Positions 1 to 8,049 of a stretch of DNA of 64,000 nt are shown here, one piece after another. Source of the stretch: Planctomycetota bacterium (GTDB lineage Bacteria > Planctomycetota > Uabimicrobiia > Uabimicrobiales > JABWCH01). Position numbers and translations under genes: made by a program. The notes under the pieces are model-generated. The model had not been told where the DNA came from. It did not search any database and saw only the letters and a program-made list of their open reading frames with translations. The DNA lies in NCBI GenBank assembly GCA_017993505.1, contig JAGOMP010000004.1:1-64000 (forward strand), read 5' to 3'. Every line of letters begins with the position of its first letter. Position 1 is the first letter of the stretch.

Positions 1-373
1 GCATAACTATCTTTTTTTATCTCTCGCCTATTGTCAAAGATCTTGTGAAACCTTTTTTGATCTCACTTGACTTAGTATAACATCTTCTGTTGTAAAGTCA
101 AGATATTTTTTATTTTTTTTTATTTTTTTTCTAAATCATTGTTTTACTAAAACTTAAAATAAAACATTATTCTGATAAAATTAAAATATTAAGGAAAGTT
201 AGAATACTACATTTAACATCTTTTATTATTTATGAAAAATATTTTCATAAATACTTTTTTAATTGTTTTTCTTAATTCATTGTTTTATTTGATGTTATAA
301 ACATTTTAGAATATATTATGATAACTTATTTTTTTTATTATTATGCTGAGCTATTGTTTGTATATTTGTAAAT
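1..373. other. Non-coding left edge
   Basis: No credible reading frame is seen. The stretch holds a strong minus-strand promoter (74-101) and an AT-rich inverted repeat at 228-252 (ATTTATGAAAA paired with TTTTCATAAAT, 3-nt loop) followed by a T-run on the plus strand. No plus-strand gene ends before that hairpin, so its role as a terminator is uncertain. Confidence 0.5.
74..101 (-). promoter_or_regulatory. Sigma-70-type promoter reading out of the window
   Basis: On the minus strand TTGACT (96-101) and TATACT (74-79) are separated by 16 bp, a near-consensus housekeeping promoter. Transcription would run off the left edge. The same bases form an 8-bp inverted repeat (CTTGACTT at 66-73, AAGTCAAG at 95-102), which may instead be an operator or a terminator of something on the plus strand. 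The downstream gene is outside the window. Confidence 0.5.
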
Positions 374-1597
374 CTATTGTCCGTATATTTTCCCAGCTAA
401 AGTACCACTAGAAAATGCCCACTGCAAGTTATAACCACCACAAGGACCATCAATATCTATGACTTCGCCTGCAAAGTAGAGGTTTTTAATAAATCGACTT
501 TGTAGGGTATTGGGATTGACTTGTTTTGTATCTACGCCTCCTCGTGTGATCATAGCTTTGGAAAAGCCTGCTGTTTGTGTAATATGGAATGGATATTGTG
601 TAAGGAGTGTGATAAATTGTTTTTTTTGTGGACTTGGTAGATTGTTAGCTTGGTAGTCTTGATCGTTGCAAACTTGTTGGTACAGTATATTGACAAGATT
701 TTGAGGTATGTACTGACTCAGCAGTGTGCGTATGTTTTTTTTACCATGATGAGTATGCCATTCTTGGAATAATTTTTGATATTTTTGTATATCTTGCTCA
801 GCATTCCATGTACATAGAATTTTCACTATTTTTTGTTGTGTAAGTTGATAGGCAACTTCTGCAGAAATGTCAAGGACAGCAGGTCCTGAGATACCTTGGT
901 GTGTAAATAGTAGTTCTCCTTTTGTTGTATATTTGATATTAGGGATTTTGATTTGTGCGTTAGGAAGAACAATGCCAGCACATTTGGTAGGCCATGTTTC
1001 TTTTGTTTGTAGAGCTACTAGTCCTGGTAGAGGTTGGATGATGTTATGACCAGCTTGTTGGACAAGTTTGTAGCCATCTCCTGTAGCACCGAGAATAGGA
1101 TAGCTTTTTCCACCTGTAGCAAGTATGAGTATATCTAATTGTATTATTTGTTGATTAGATAGTTGTATGGCTTGTATTGTGTTGTTTTGTATAATTAAGT
1201 TTTGTATTTTTGTGTTGAAGTGAAATTGTATTTTTTTTTGTAGGCATTTGTTGTAGAAAGCGTACAAGATATCGCTTGCTTTTTGGCTATTAGGAAATAC
1301 ATGAAATCCATCAAGAGCAATAGTTTTTACTCCTTGCTGTAAAAGAAATTGTCGTAAATCTCTATTTGTATATTGGGTGAGGGCAGGAGTAATGAATTTT
1401 TGATGGTATTGAAATTGTTGAATAAAGTTTGGAATAGTATGCGTATTTGTGACATTACAACGCCCTCCTCCTGTAGCAAGGAGTTTGATTCCTGGTCGCT
1501 CTTTAGCTTCTATGATGTGGATTTGATAGTCTTCGGGAGCTGAGATAGCAGCTGCTAAACCTGCTGGTCCAGCACCTGCAATGATAAGTTTTTTCAT
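374..1597 (-). CDS. HI0933/YhiN-like FAD-dependent oxidoreductase
   Basis: A 407-aa flavoprotein of the HI0933/YhiN (BaiN-like) family, often annotated as an NAD(P)/FAD-dependent oxidoreductase or aminoacetone oxidase family protein. The N-terminus has the dinucleotide-binding GAGPAGLAAA at about residues 8-17 and the family signature GGGRCNVTNTH near residue 45. A second conserved region near the C-terminus, FAGEVIDIDGPCGGYNLQWAFSSG, contacts FAD in the family. Length is typical. The ATG at 1597 directly precedes the nucleotide-binding strand, so the start is secure. The physiological substrate of this family is poorly defined and the neighbours (nhaC upstream on the same strand) do not help. 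Confidence 0.88.
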   Translation of the reverse strand: MKKLIIAGAGPAGLAAAISAPEDYQIHIIEAKERPGIKLLATGGGRCNVTNTHTIPNFIQQFQYHQKFITPALTQYTNRDLRQFLLQQGVKTIALDGFHVFPNSQKASDILYAFYNKCLQKKIQFHFNTKIQNLIIQNNTIQAIQLSNQQIIQLDILILATGGKSYPILGATGDGYKLVQQAGHNIIQPLPGLVALQTKETWPTKCAGIVLPNAQIKIPNIKYTTKGELLFTHQGISGPAVLDISAEVAYQLTQQKIVKILCTWNAEQDIQKYQKLFQEWHTHHGKKNIRTLLSQYIPQNLVNILYQQVCNDQDYQANNLPSPQKKQFITLLTQYPFHITQTAGFSKAMITRGGVDTKQVNPNTLQSRFIKNLYFAGEVIDIDGPCGGYNLQWAFSSGTLAGKIYGQ

Positions 1598-1757
1598 GGT
1601 GTAATATATATATGTAATATAAGTTTGTGTTTTGATTTTTGTAGGTTATTCTATTGTGTTATTTTTCAGTTGATCCCATTATAATTTGTTTTTGAATCTA
1701 TTTATTTATGTATTATTTTTGTTTTCTGTTGTTTTAAATTGTGGTTTGTGATTATGT

Positions 1758-3227
1758 TTAATCTAGGGATTTTTCTGTTGTTGGTGGAAGTTTTACGATA
1801 TTGATGCCAAATCCAGCGTAGAATGTAGCTACAAGGATGTTGGTAATATTGAAAAAGCAGTAGGGAATGAATGTAAGTGGACTGACTTGTAAAACTCCTG
1901 AAATATATGCTGCACAAGAGTTCCATGGTATAAGAACAGAGGAAAGTGTGCCTGCATCTTCTAAGGCTCGGGAAAGGTTTTTAGGATGAAGATTGAATTT
2001 TTCATATGCTGATTTGAACATGCGTCCTGGTAAGACAATAGAAATGTATTGGTCGCTTGTAAGTATATTCATGGTTATGGTGCTGGCTAAGGTAGCAGCT
2101 ACTAGAGACCCTGCATTTCGTACTAGACTGAGAATTTTTTCTGCAACAACTTGGAGCATGCCTGTTCCTTCCATGGATCCTCCAAATACCATTGCCATCA
2201 AGATGAGCCATACTGTATTGAGCATACTTGCCATTCCACCTCGATTGAAGAGGACGTTCATAAGTTCATGATCTGTTTGTATTTCAAAGCCTTGATATGC
2301 GATATACATGATTTGTTTGTAATAGGAAAAAATCGTAGGAGGTAAGTTTTGTTGGGCAAAAAATGTATGAAGTAAGTTGTTTTGGAAGATAATAGCTACA
2401 ATGACGCCTCCTAGCACTCCTACGACTAGGCTGGGGAGGGCTGGCACTTTTTTGATCACAAGAAATACTACCAATAGGGGGACTAGAAATATGAGTGGAT
2501 TGATATTGAATGTTTGTGTAATGGCTGTTCTGAGAATATATATGTTTTCTATTGTTGCTTGATCATTTTGAAAGGAAATGCTGAGTATAGTAAAGCCCAC
2601 AAGGGCAATAATGATAGAAGGTAGTGTAGTGTTAACCATATGTCGTATATGTGTGAATACATCTGTACCAGCTACGGCAGGAGCTAGGTTAGTTGTGTCA
2701 GAAAGGGGCGACATTTTATCGCCGAAGTAAGAGCCTGAGATAATGGCACCTGCTACCATTCCATCGGGAATACCCAGTGCTTTTCCAATTCCCATCAGTG
2801 CAATGCCTATTGTTCCAGCAGTAGACCAGCTACTTCCTGTGGCTGTAGATACGATTAAACAAATTAGACATGCTACAGGAAGGAAGTATTGAGGGGAGAG
2901 TAGAAATAGACCATAGTAGATCAGACCAGGAACGATTCCGCTCAAAATCCATATGCTAATGATCACTCCGACTAATAATAGTATGAGTATAGCCTGTGCA
3001 GACATAGTGATGGATTCGACGATTTTTTTCTCAATGAGTTCGTATTTTTTTTTGTATCCAAAGACTCCTATGGCTATACATACAAAGGAGGAGATGAATA
3101 GTGCTAATTGATTGGAACCATCTAGTGTTGCATCTCCGTATATTTTGATGTTAAATACAAGTAGAGTGAGTAATACAATGATAGGGATGAGAGAAATGAT
3201 GAAATGAGGTTTTTTTGTTTCTTCCAT
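1758..3227 (-). CDS. nhaC: NhaC-family Na+/H+ antiporter
   Basis: A 489-aa polytopic inner-membrane protein with about eleven hydrophobic segments, matching the NhaC Na+/H+ antiporter family, which exchanges cytoplasmic Na+ for external protons. Family-like stretches include TATGSSWSTAGTIGIALMG (about residues 129-147) and ISGSYFGDKMSPLSDTTNLA (about 164-183), which hold the conserved polar residues of the transport core. Length is normal for the family. It follows a hairpin terminator (3287-3331), so it probably has its own promoter in the 173-bp gap. Some NhaC-like carriers exchange other pairs (malate/lactate), so the ion specificity is inferred. Confidence 0.87.
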   Translation of the reverse strand: MEETKKPHFIISLIPIIVLLTLLVFNIKIYGDATLDGSNQLALFISSFVCIAIGVFGYKKKYELIEKKIVESITMSAQAILILLLVGVIISIWILSGIVPGLIYYGLFLLSPQYFLPVACLICLIVSTATGSSWSTAGTIGIALMGIGKALGIPDGMVAGAIISGSYFGDKMSPLSDTTNLAPAVAGTDVFTHIRHMVNTTLPSIIIALVGFTILSISFQNDQATIENIYILRTAITQTFNINPLIFLVPLLVVFLVIKKVPALPSLVVGVLGGVIVAIIFQNNLLHTFFAQQNLPPTIFSYYKQIMYIAYQGFEIQTDHELMNVLFNRGGMASMLNTVWLILMAMVFGGSMEGTGMLQVVAEKILSLVRNAGSLVAATLASTITMNILTSDQYISIVLPGRMFKSAYEKFNLHPKNLSRALEDAGTLSSVLIPWNSCAAYISGVLQVSPLTFIPYCFFNITNILVATFYAGFGINIVKLPPTTEKSLD

Positions 3228-3286
3228 AAGATTTCTTTCTTTGTAAAGCGTGTTTCTGATGAAGTGATTTTTTTTATTTCTTGCAT

Positions 3287-3331
3287 AAAAAAAATCCTTT
3301 CCTTTAAAACATATTTTGGGTAGGATTTTTT
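3287..3331. terminator. Intrinsic terminator after the 1150-aa gene
   Basis: The inverted repeat AAAAAATCCT (about 3289-3298) and AGGATTTTTT (3322-3331) is flanked by A- and T-runs on both sides. It lies just past the stop of the minus-strand gene ending at 3401 and before nhaC, so it should separate the two transcripts. Confidence 0.6.
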
Positions 3332-3400
3332 CAGATATTTTTTTATATTGTGTTTTTTTTTAGAATGTTTTGTTGGTTTAGTTATATAAATGTAGTGTGT

Positions 3401-6400
3401 TTATATTTTTGCCATAAACATATTTTGTGTAATGTCTAGAACGTTTTGGGCAGATGCGTCTTGTATGTTGTTGGAATCACGAATGTAAATGCTAGAAATA
3501 GTTTCTTGGATTTGTTCAAGAACAGTAGGAAGTGGGAAAGCGTTTAAAGATGTACTACCACTAGCCATGAGTTCTGGTGATACAATAATGGTGTTTACAG
3601 GATAATCTTTTTCTATAGGAGGATTAAACCATAATGTGTCTGGTGTGTATTTATAGGGAACTCGTTCTTCTTTTTTAGTGCCTGCGTTGAATATGAGAGT
3701 ACCTTGTTCTGGAATAGTACTAATATCATTGATTTCTATGTATGTTGAATCAGGTCGAAGGTGGTTATTAAGATAAAGGCTGGGGATACTGATATAAGCA
3801 TGTGTGGAAAAATGATAGGGACAAGGTTCTTGGAGATAAAGGATGTTGTCTGTGCGTTTGTATTGAGTAGTGTATGTATGGAATAGTCCTTCAATGATAA
3901 TTTTTCCTATCTTTGGTAGGTCTTGGGCATTGTGGAGTTTGATTTCCTGAGTACCTTTTGCAATGTTTTCAGCAAGAGCAAGTTCTGAGCGAAGATGGGC
4001 GATGTATATGGATTCGCCTTTTCTATGGTGGTATTTGACAGGTGCTTGCAAGATGAGTCGGTAAGGATGTTTTTTGTACCAAAGGATGTCAATTTTTTCT
4101 TTGCTATCTATATATAGACTCCCTTGGCTTGGTAAAAGTGTTTGAATATCTATGTTAAGTTTTTCATCTAGTGATGTAAGAGGAGTCTTTATTTCTGTTT
4201 GCATGTAATCTTGGAAGTCAAGAACAGTGCCTACAGAGTGTAAAAACTCAAGGGCTTTTGTAAAGTAAATTCTATGGGGATGACGTTGAAATTGTGCCAT
4301 TTCTTCAGATTGGCTACCTGGTTCCAAAATGATTGTGCCTTGTATAGGAAAGTCGGGTACACAAGAAAAATCTACATGAATTGTAGTATCATTGTAAAAG
4401 GATTCTTGAGCGGGAACATCCACAGCATGAATTTGTATAGGAGTATTGATAGGATAGTGGTCTTTATTTTTAGATTGCAATAAGAGTGTGTTACTGCATT
4501 CTGTTCGTACAAATGGAAATACTTCTTTAACACCTTTTGTACCATTGAAGTGGATTTCTAATTTTCCTTTTAATGGAAAGTGAGTAGCGTCTTCTACTGT
4601 AATAATATGATTCCCTTGGTATGCTTCATATTTAAGGGGGCTTTCTAGTTTAGCTTCTATAACTTGTTCATTAGGGAAGTGTGTGTATCGTGTAGGTGTA
4701 GTAAGTTCAAAATATCGTTTAATGACTTGAAAATCGCATATTTCTTGGTTGTTTTCACCAGGATCTAGGATAATTTGACCATGACTAATATCTTCTGAGA
4801 AAGCTTGTAGTATGAGTTTTGTTGCTTTTCGTGCTGCGAAAGCAATAGTTTTTGTTTTTAAGTTTGTATCTTTGAGTTGAACGATGATATTGATGTTATG
4901 ATTAAACTGTAAAGGTGATGTGAGTTTTAATTCAATGGTTTCACCTTGTGGAATGACTCGTTCTTCTGTAGATGTATCAGGAGCAATGATTAATAGCCCA
5001 CGTTTATTAAAATATTTTGTGCTAACAACTGGTAGATAGACAGAACGTGCAGCGATTTTTTTTTGGATGGTGGTTGTGGGAGGAATGAGACGTACTGTAG
5101 CATTAGTTGGAATATTACTCGATTCTGTATCATGAAGTTGGAGTGTATTTTTTACAAGAGTATAAGGAATGATTTTAGTTGTTTGATTGTATTGAATCTT
5201 GACTAGACCTTTTTCTGAAAATGTAATGTCGTAAGGTAAAGGAATTTTGTCAGTACATTCTTCTTCTGTGGTGAATTGTGGAAGTATAGGGCGAACAAGA
5301 ACAGGATTATCTTCTGTGGGTATATGACGATAACGTAATCCTGTGTCTAGGTGCAGGATAGGGCTATTGGGTTTGCGATGGTAGCGAAATTCTTCAGAGT
5401 CTTGTATTTTAGCAATGCCTCTGAGGGGAATTTTCTCTAAGTTATTGAGTACGATAGTAAATTGATTCTGATCAACATATGCTTCTTGAGCTAGTTTTGT
5501 TTGGTATGGTATAGTAGGCAACCAACGAACAGAGGCACCATTGGCATGAGAATAGCTAAGTCCTTTTTCTAGGTATAAAATATAGGGATTGTAAGTGAAT
5601 GTTCGTTTTTCTCTTAGAGTGGTGCCAGGAGCAATGTGTACAATTCCTTTGTTTAATATAGGAACAGAAGAAGGGGCTAAGTCCATGTACATGGCTCCCG
5701 GTTCTGTGAGTATTTGTAGATAATGTTTATATGGTTTACTTGATTTGATAAAAGGAATAGTATCGTGAGGTTTTTGTTCGCTTACTAAGAGTTCTGAGAG
5801 TACGTTTTCTACATTTAAATTGATACGAACTCCAAAATGTTTAAGGGCAAATTCATGAATGTATTGGGTGAGGTTGATGGTAGTAATAGGAGATTCTGTC
5901 CAATATTTGTGTTGCCAAAAAGCGTATAAAACAATGAGTTGTTGTTTGTATGTTTCTTCTTCGATTCTGTCAATAAGATACACAAGAACGCCATGATTAT
6001 TTCCTACGTTATTGTAGTAAAAATGACGGAGCATATCTTGATAGTAGTGGCGTTTCTGTTTATCCCATGCGTAGATGGCGTGGAATAAAGATAATAAGGA
6101 AGCAACTGCTAAGAGAGTGAACCAAGGGCTAAGGATAGATAGGATGGATGCTATGCTTGCAACGAGTCCATGACAAGCAACGTAAAGTTTTTTTTGCCAA
6201 GATATTTTTAAGTAGAGACCTGGAAAAATAATGGCAAGGTATTCTTGTGGTATGTTCTGGAATAGTTTTAAAATAATAGGTTGTGGTAAAGAAGAACGAT
6301 CGCTTTCCATTATTTTATTATGTCGTCTTTGGAGTGTTTGGCGAAATGGACGTGTTAGAAAAGCAAGTCTTTTATAGCACGGAATGTTATAGGTTTGTTT

Positions 6401-6853
6401 TTTTAGCCACAAAGATTTCCAAGTTCGTTTTGTTCTTGTTTGAAAAAATGGATCCCGAAAGTAAATGATGAAATCACGACATTTTTCTGGTGAAAAGATA
6501 GATTGTACGCCTTTTAAGTGATTTTGATGTAGGATGTCTTGCATATCATATTCTGTAATTTCTTGGTATTGTGCTTGACCTAGAAATTGGCGAAATTTAT
6601 TAATGAGTATTTTTGCAAAATCTTCTTCTTCCTCTTCTGTGAGTTGTACTTGAGACGTAGTATCAGGGTTAAATGGATGATAGAGTATAGATAGTTTATT
6701 AGATACTTTTCGAAATTTATTAGATATATAAAAGTCAAATACTTTTGTGAAGTGACAAAAAAGTTCTCTATCTTGTTCTGAAATATGAGTTTGTAGGACT
6801 CGGAGAAATTTTTCTTTATGAATCGGGATTGCTTCTTCAAACCATATAGACAT
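3401..6853 (-). CDS. DUF3754-like membrane protein with about nine C-terminal beta-type repeats
   Basis: An 1150-aa protein of unknown function. Two hydrophobic segments lie at about residues 224-262. They are followed by YYNNVGNNHGVLVYLIDRIEEE, which resembles the DUF3754 (TMEM143-like) family, and a helical region to about 365. From about 430 to 1120 the chain is built of roughly 75-residue degenerate repeats. Each has a core of the form P-x-x-G-x-I-x-I, then an acidic EE, an aromatic, and a closing tyrosine/histidine-rich turn (for example LPSQGSLYIDS, FPIQGTIILEPG, IPEQGTLIFNAG). The gene starts 14 nt after lpxB and belongs to the same cluster. The repeats look like small beta units of the kind seen in phage-tail or adhesin proteins, but topology and role are unknown. 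The DUF3754 match is by eye. Confidence 0.75.
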   Translation of the reverse strand: MSIWFEEAIPIHKEKFLRVLQTHISEQDRELFCHFTKVFDFYISNKFRKVSNKLSILYHPFNPDTTSQVQLTEEEEEDFAKILINKFRQFLGQAQYQEITEYDMQDILHQNHLKGVQSIFSPEKCRDFIIYFRDPFFQTRTKRTWKSLWLKKQTYNIPCYKRLAFLTRPFRQTLQRRHNKIMESDRSSLPQPIILKLFQNIPQEYLAIIFPGLYLKISWQKKLYVACHGLVASIASILSILSPWFTLLAVASLLSLFHAIYAWDKQKRHYYQDMLRHFYYNNVGNNHGVLVYLIDRIEEETYKQQLIVLYAFWQHKYWTESPITTINLTQYIHEFALKHFGVRINLNVENVLSELLVSEQKPHDTIPFIKSSKPYKHYLQILTEPGAMYMDLAPSSVPILNKGIVHIAPGTTLREKRTFTYNPYILYLEKGLSYSHANGASVRWLPTIPYQTKLAQEAYVDQNQFTIVLNNLEKIPLRGIAKIQDSEEFRYHRKPNSPILHLDTGLRYRHIPTEDNPVLVRPILPQFTTEEECTDKIPLPYDITFSEKGLVKIQYNQTTKIIPYTLVKNTLQLHDTESSNIPTNATVRLIPPTTTIQKKIAARSVYLPVVSTKYFNKRGLLIIAPDTSTEERVIPQGETIELKLTSPLQFNHNINIIVQLKDTNLKTKTIAFAARKATKLILQAFSEDISHGQIILDPGENNQEICDFQVIKRYFELTTPTRYTHFPNEQVIEAKLESPLKYEAYQGNHIITVEDATHFPLKGKLEIHFNGTKGVKEVFPFVRTECSNTLLLQSKNKDHYPINTPIQIHAVDVPAQESFYNDTTIHVDFSCVPDFPIQGTIILEPGSQSEEMAQFQRHPHRIYFTKALEFLHSVGTVLDFQDYMQTEIKTPLTSLDEKLNIDIQTLLPSQGSLYIDSKEKIDILWYKKHPYRLILQAPVKYHHRKGESIYIAHLRSELALAENIAKGTQEIKLHNAQDLPKIGKIIIEGLFHTYTTQYKRTDNILYLQEPCPYHFSTHAYISIPSLYLNNHLRPDSTYIEINDISTIPEQGTLIFNAGTKKEERVPYKYTPDTLWFNPPIEKDYPVNTIIVSPELMASGSTSLNAFPLPTVLEQIQETISSIYIRDSNNIQDASAQNVLDITQNMFMAKI

Positions 6854-6867
6854 GTTTGCTACCTTGT

Positions 6868-8037
6868 TTATTGTATTTTACCATTGTTTTGTAATATTGT
6901 ATATATTTCTTGAGCAACTTTTTCTGATGCACCTGGTTTTTCAAGTTGTTGACAAAGTTGTTGTAGATTTTCTTTCATTTGTTTTCGTTCAGGGCTATCT
7001 TCATTCCATAAGGCAAGGAATGATGCCATGATTTCTTGGGGAGTTTCTGAAGTTACAAGATATTCAGGTATGATTTCTTTATCTGCAATAATATTGGGTA
7101 ATGTAAAATATTTGCATTGTAATATAAAATTTTTAAGTAGTCGATGGTAAAATTTTACTCTATATATAACAAGCATAGGTGTTTGTAAAATAGCAGTTTC
7201 TAATGTAGCAGTTCCTGATGTAACGAGTGCAAAATGAGAATTTTTCAAAACATCATACGTTTGTTTTTGAATAATTTGCAATTCTGGCAAGTTATATTTC
7301 TCTTTTCTTTTGTCATATATTTTTTTAATAAGGGGTAAATATTTTTCTGAAGATAATGCTAGAATGGCTGGTATGGGTTGTTTTTGTTGTTTGTTGAGTT
7401 GACTCCATGCCCAAAGCATGACAGGAAAATTACCTATGATTTCTACATGTCGACTTCCTGGGAGTAAAGCAAGGTAGGGTGATATAATATTATTTTCTAT
7501 TTTAAAATTTGTGTTGTATTGGTATGTAGCAATTCTATCTAATAATGGATGTCCTACATAGGAAACGGGTACATTAGCTTTTTGATAGAAAGAAACCTCA
7601 AAGGGAAATATCACAAGCATTTTGGAAATATATTTTTTAATTTTTTTTATGCGCCAAGGTGCCCATGCCCAAATTTGAGGCGTGACGTAATAAACTATAG
7701 GGATGTCCCATTTTTTTACTTGTGAAGCTAAGTGTAAGTTGAAGCCAGGATAGTCAATGAGAACAATTAAGTCAGGGCGTTCTTTTTTTATGTAGTCTAA
7801 TGCAATTTTACGAAAGTGCAGGACTTTACGCATTCCGAGTGCAATGGCTAAAAAACCCATAACAGAAAATTCGCGAACAAGATTGTATAGAAAATGCATG
7901 CCCGTGGATTGCATTTTATCGCCACCCATTCCAGAAAAGGTAAGGTCAGGATCATATTGTTGTAATGCTTGAATGACTTGGGCTCCATATATATCACCAG
8001 AAGCATCGCCTGATACGAAGAATATGTTTTTTTTCAT
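6868..8037 (-). CDS. lpxB: Lipid-A-disaccharide synthase
   Basis: A 389-aa GT-B glycosyltransferase that joins lipid X and UDP-2,3-diacylglucosamine to form lipid A disaccharide at the inner membrane. Diagnostic segments are VSGDASGDIYGAQ at about residues 8-20, FSGMGGDKM, the proline/tryptophan-rich YYVTPQIWAWAPWR near 120, and the donor-site LLPGSRHVEI near 195. Length matches E. coli LpxB (382 aa). It is 12 nt downstream of the pentapeptide membrane protein and 14 nt upstream of the DUF3754-like gene, so the three are probably co-transcribed. Other lipid A genes are absent from the window. Confidence 0.95.
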   Translation of the reverse strand: MKKNIFFVSGDASGDIYGAQVIQALQQYDPDLTFSGMGGDKMQSTGMHFLYNLVREFSVMGFLAIALGMRKVLHFRKIALDYIKKERPDLIVLIDYPGFNLHLASQVKKWDIPIVYYVTPQIWAWAPWRIKKIKKYISKMLVIFPFEVSFYQKANVPVSYVGHPLLDRIATYQYNTNFKIENNIISPYLALLPGSRHVEIIGNFPVMLWAWSQLNKQQKQPIPAILALSSEKYLPLIKKIYDKRKEKYNLPELQIIQKQTYDVLKNSHFALVTSGTATLETAILQTPMLVIYRVKFYHRLLKNFILQCKYFTLPNIIADKEIIPEYLVTSETPQEIMASFLALWNEDSPERKQMKENLQQLCQQLEKPGASEKVAQEIYTILQNNGKIQ

Positions 8038-8049
8038 GAATTATCCTAG

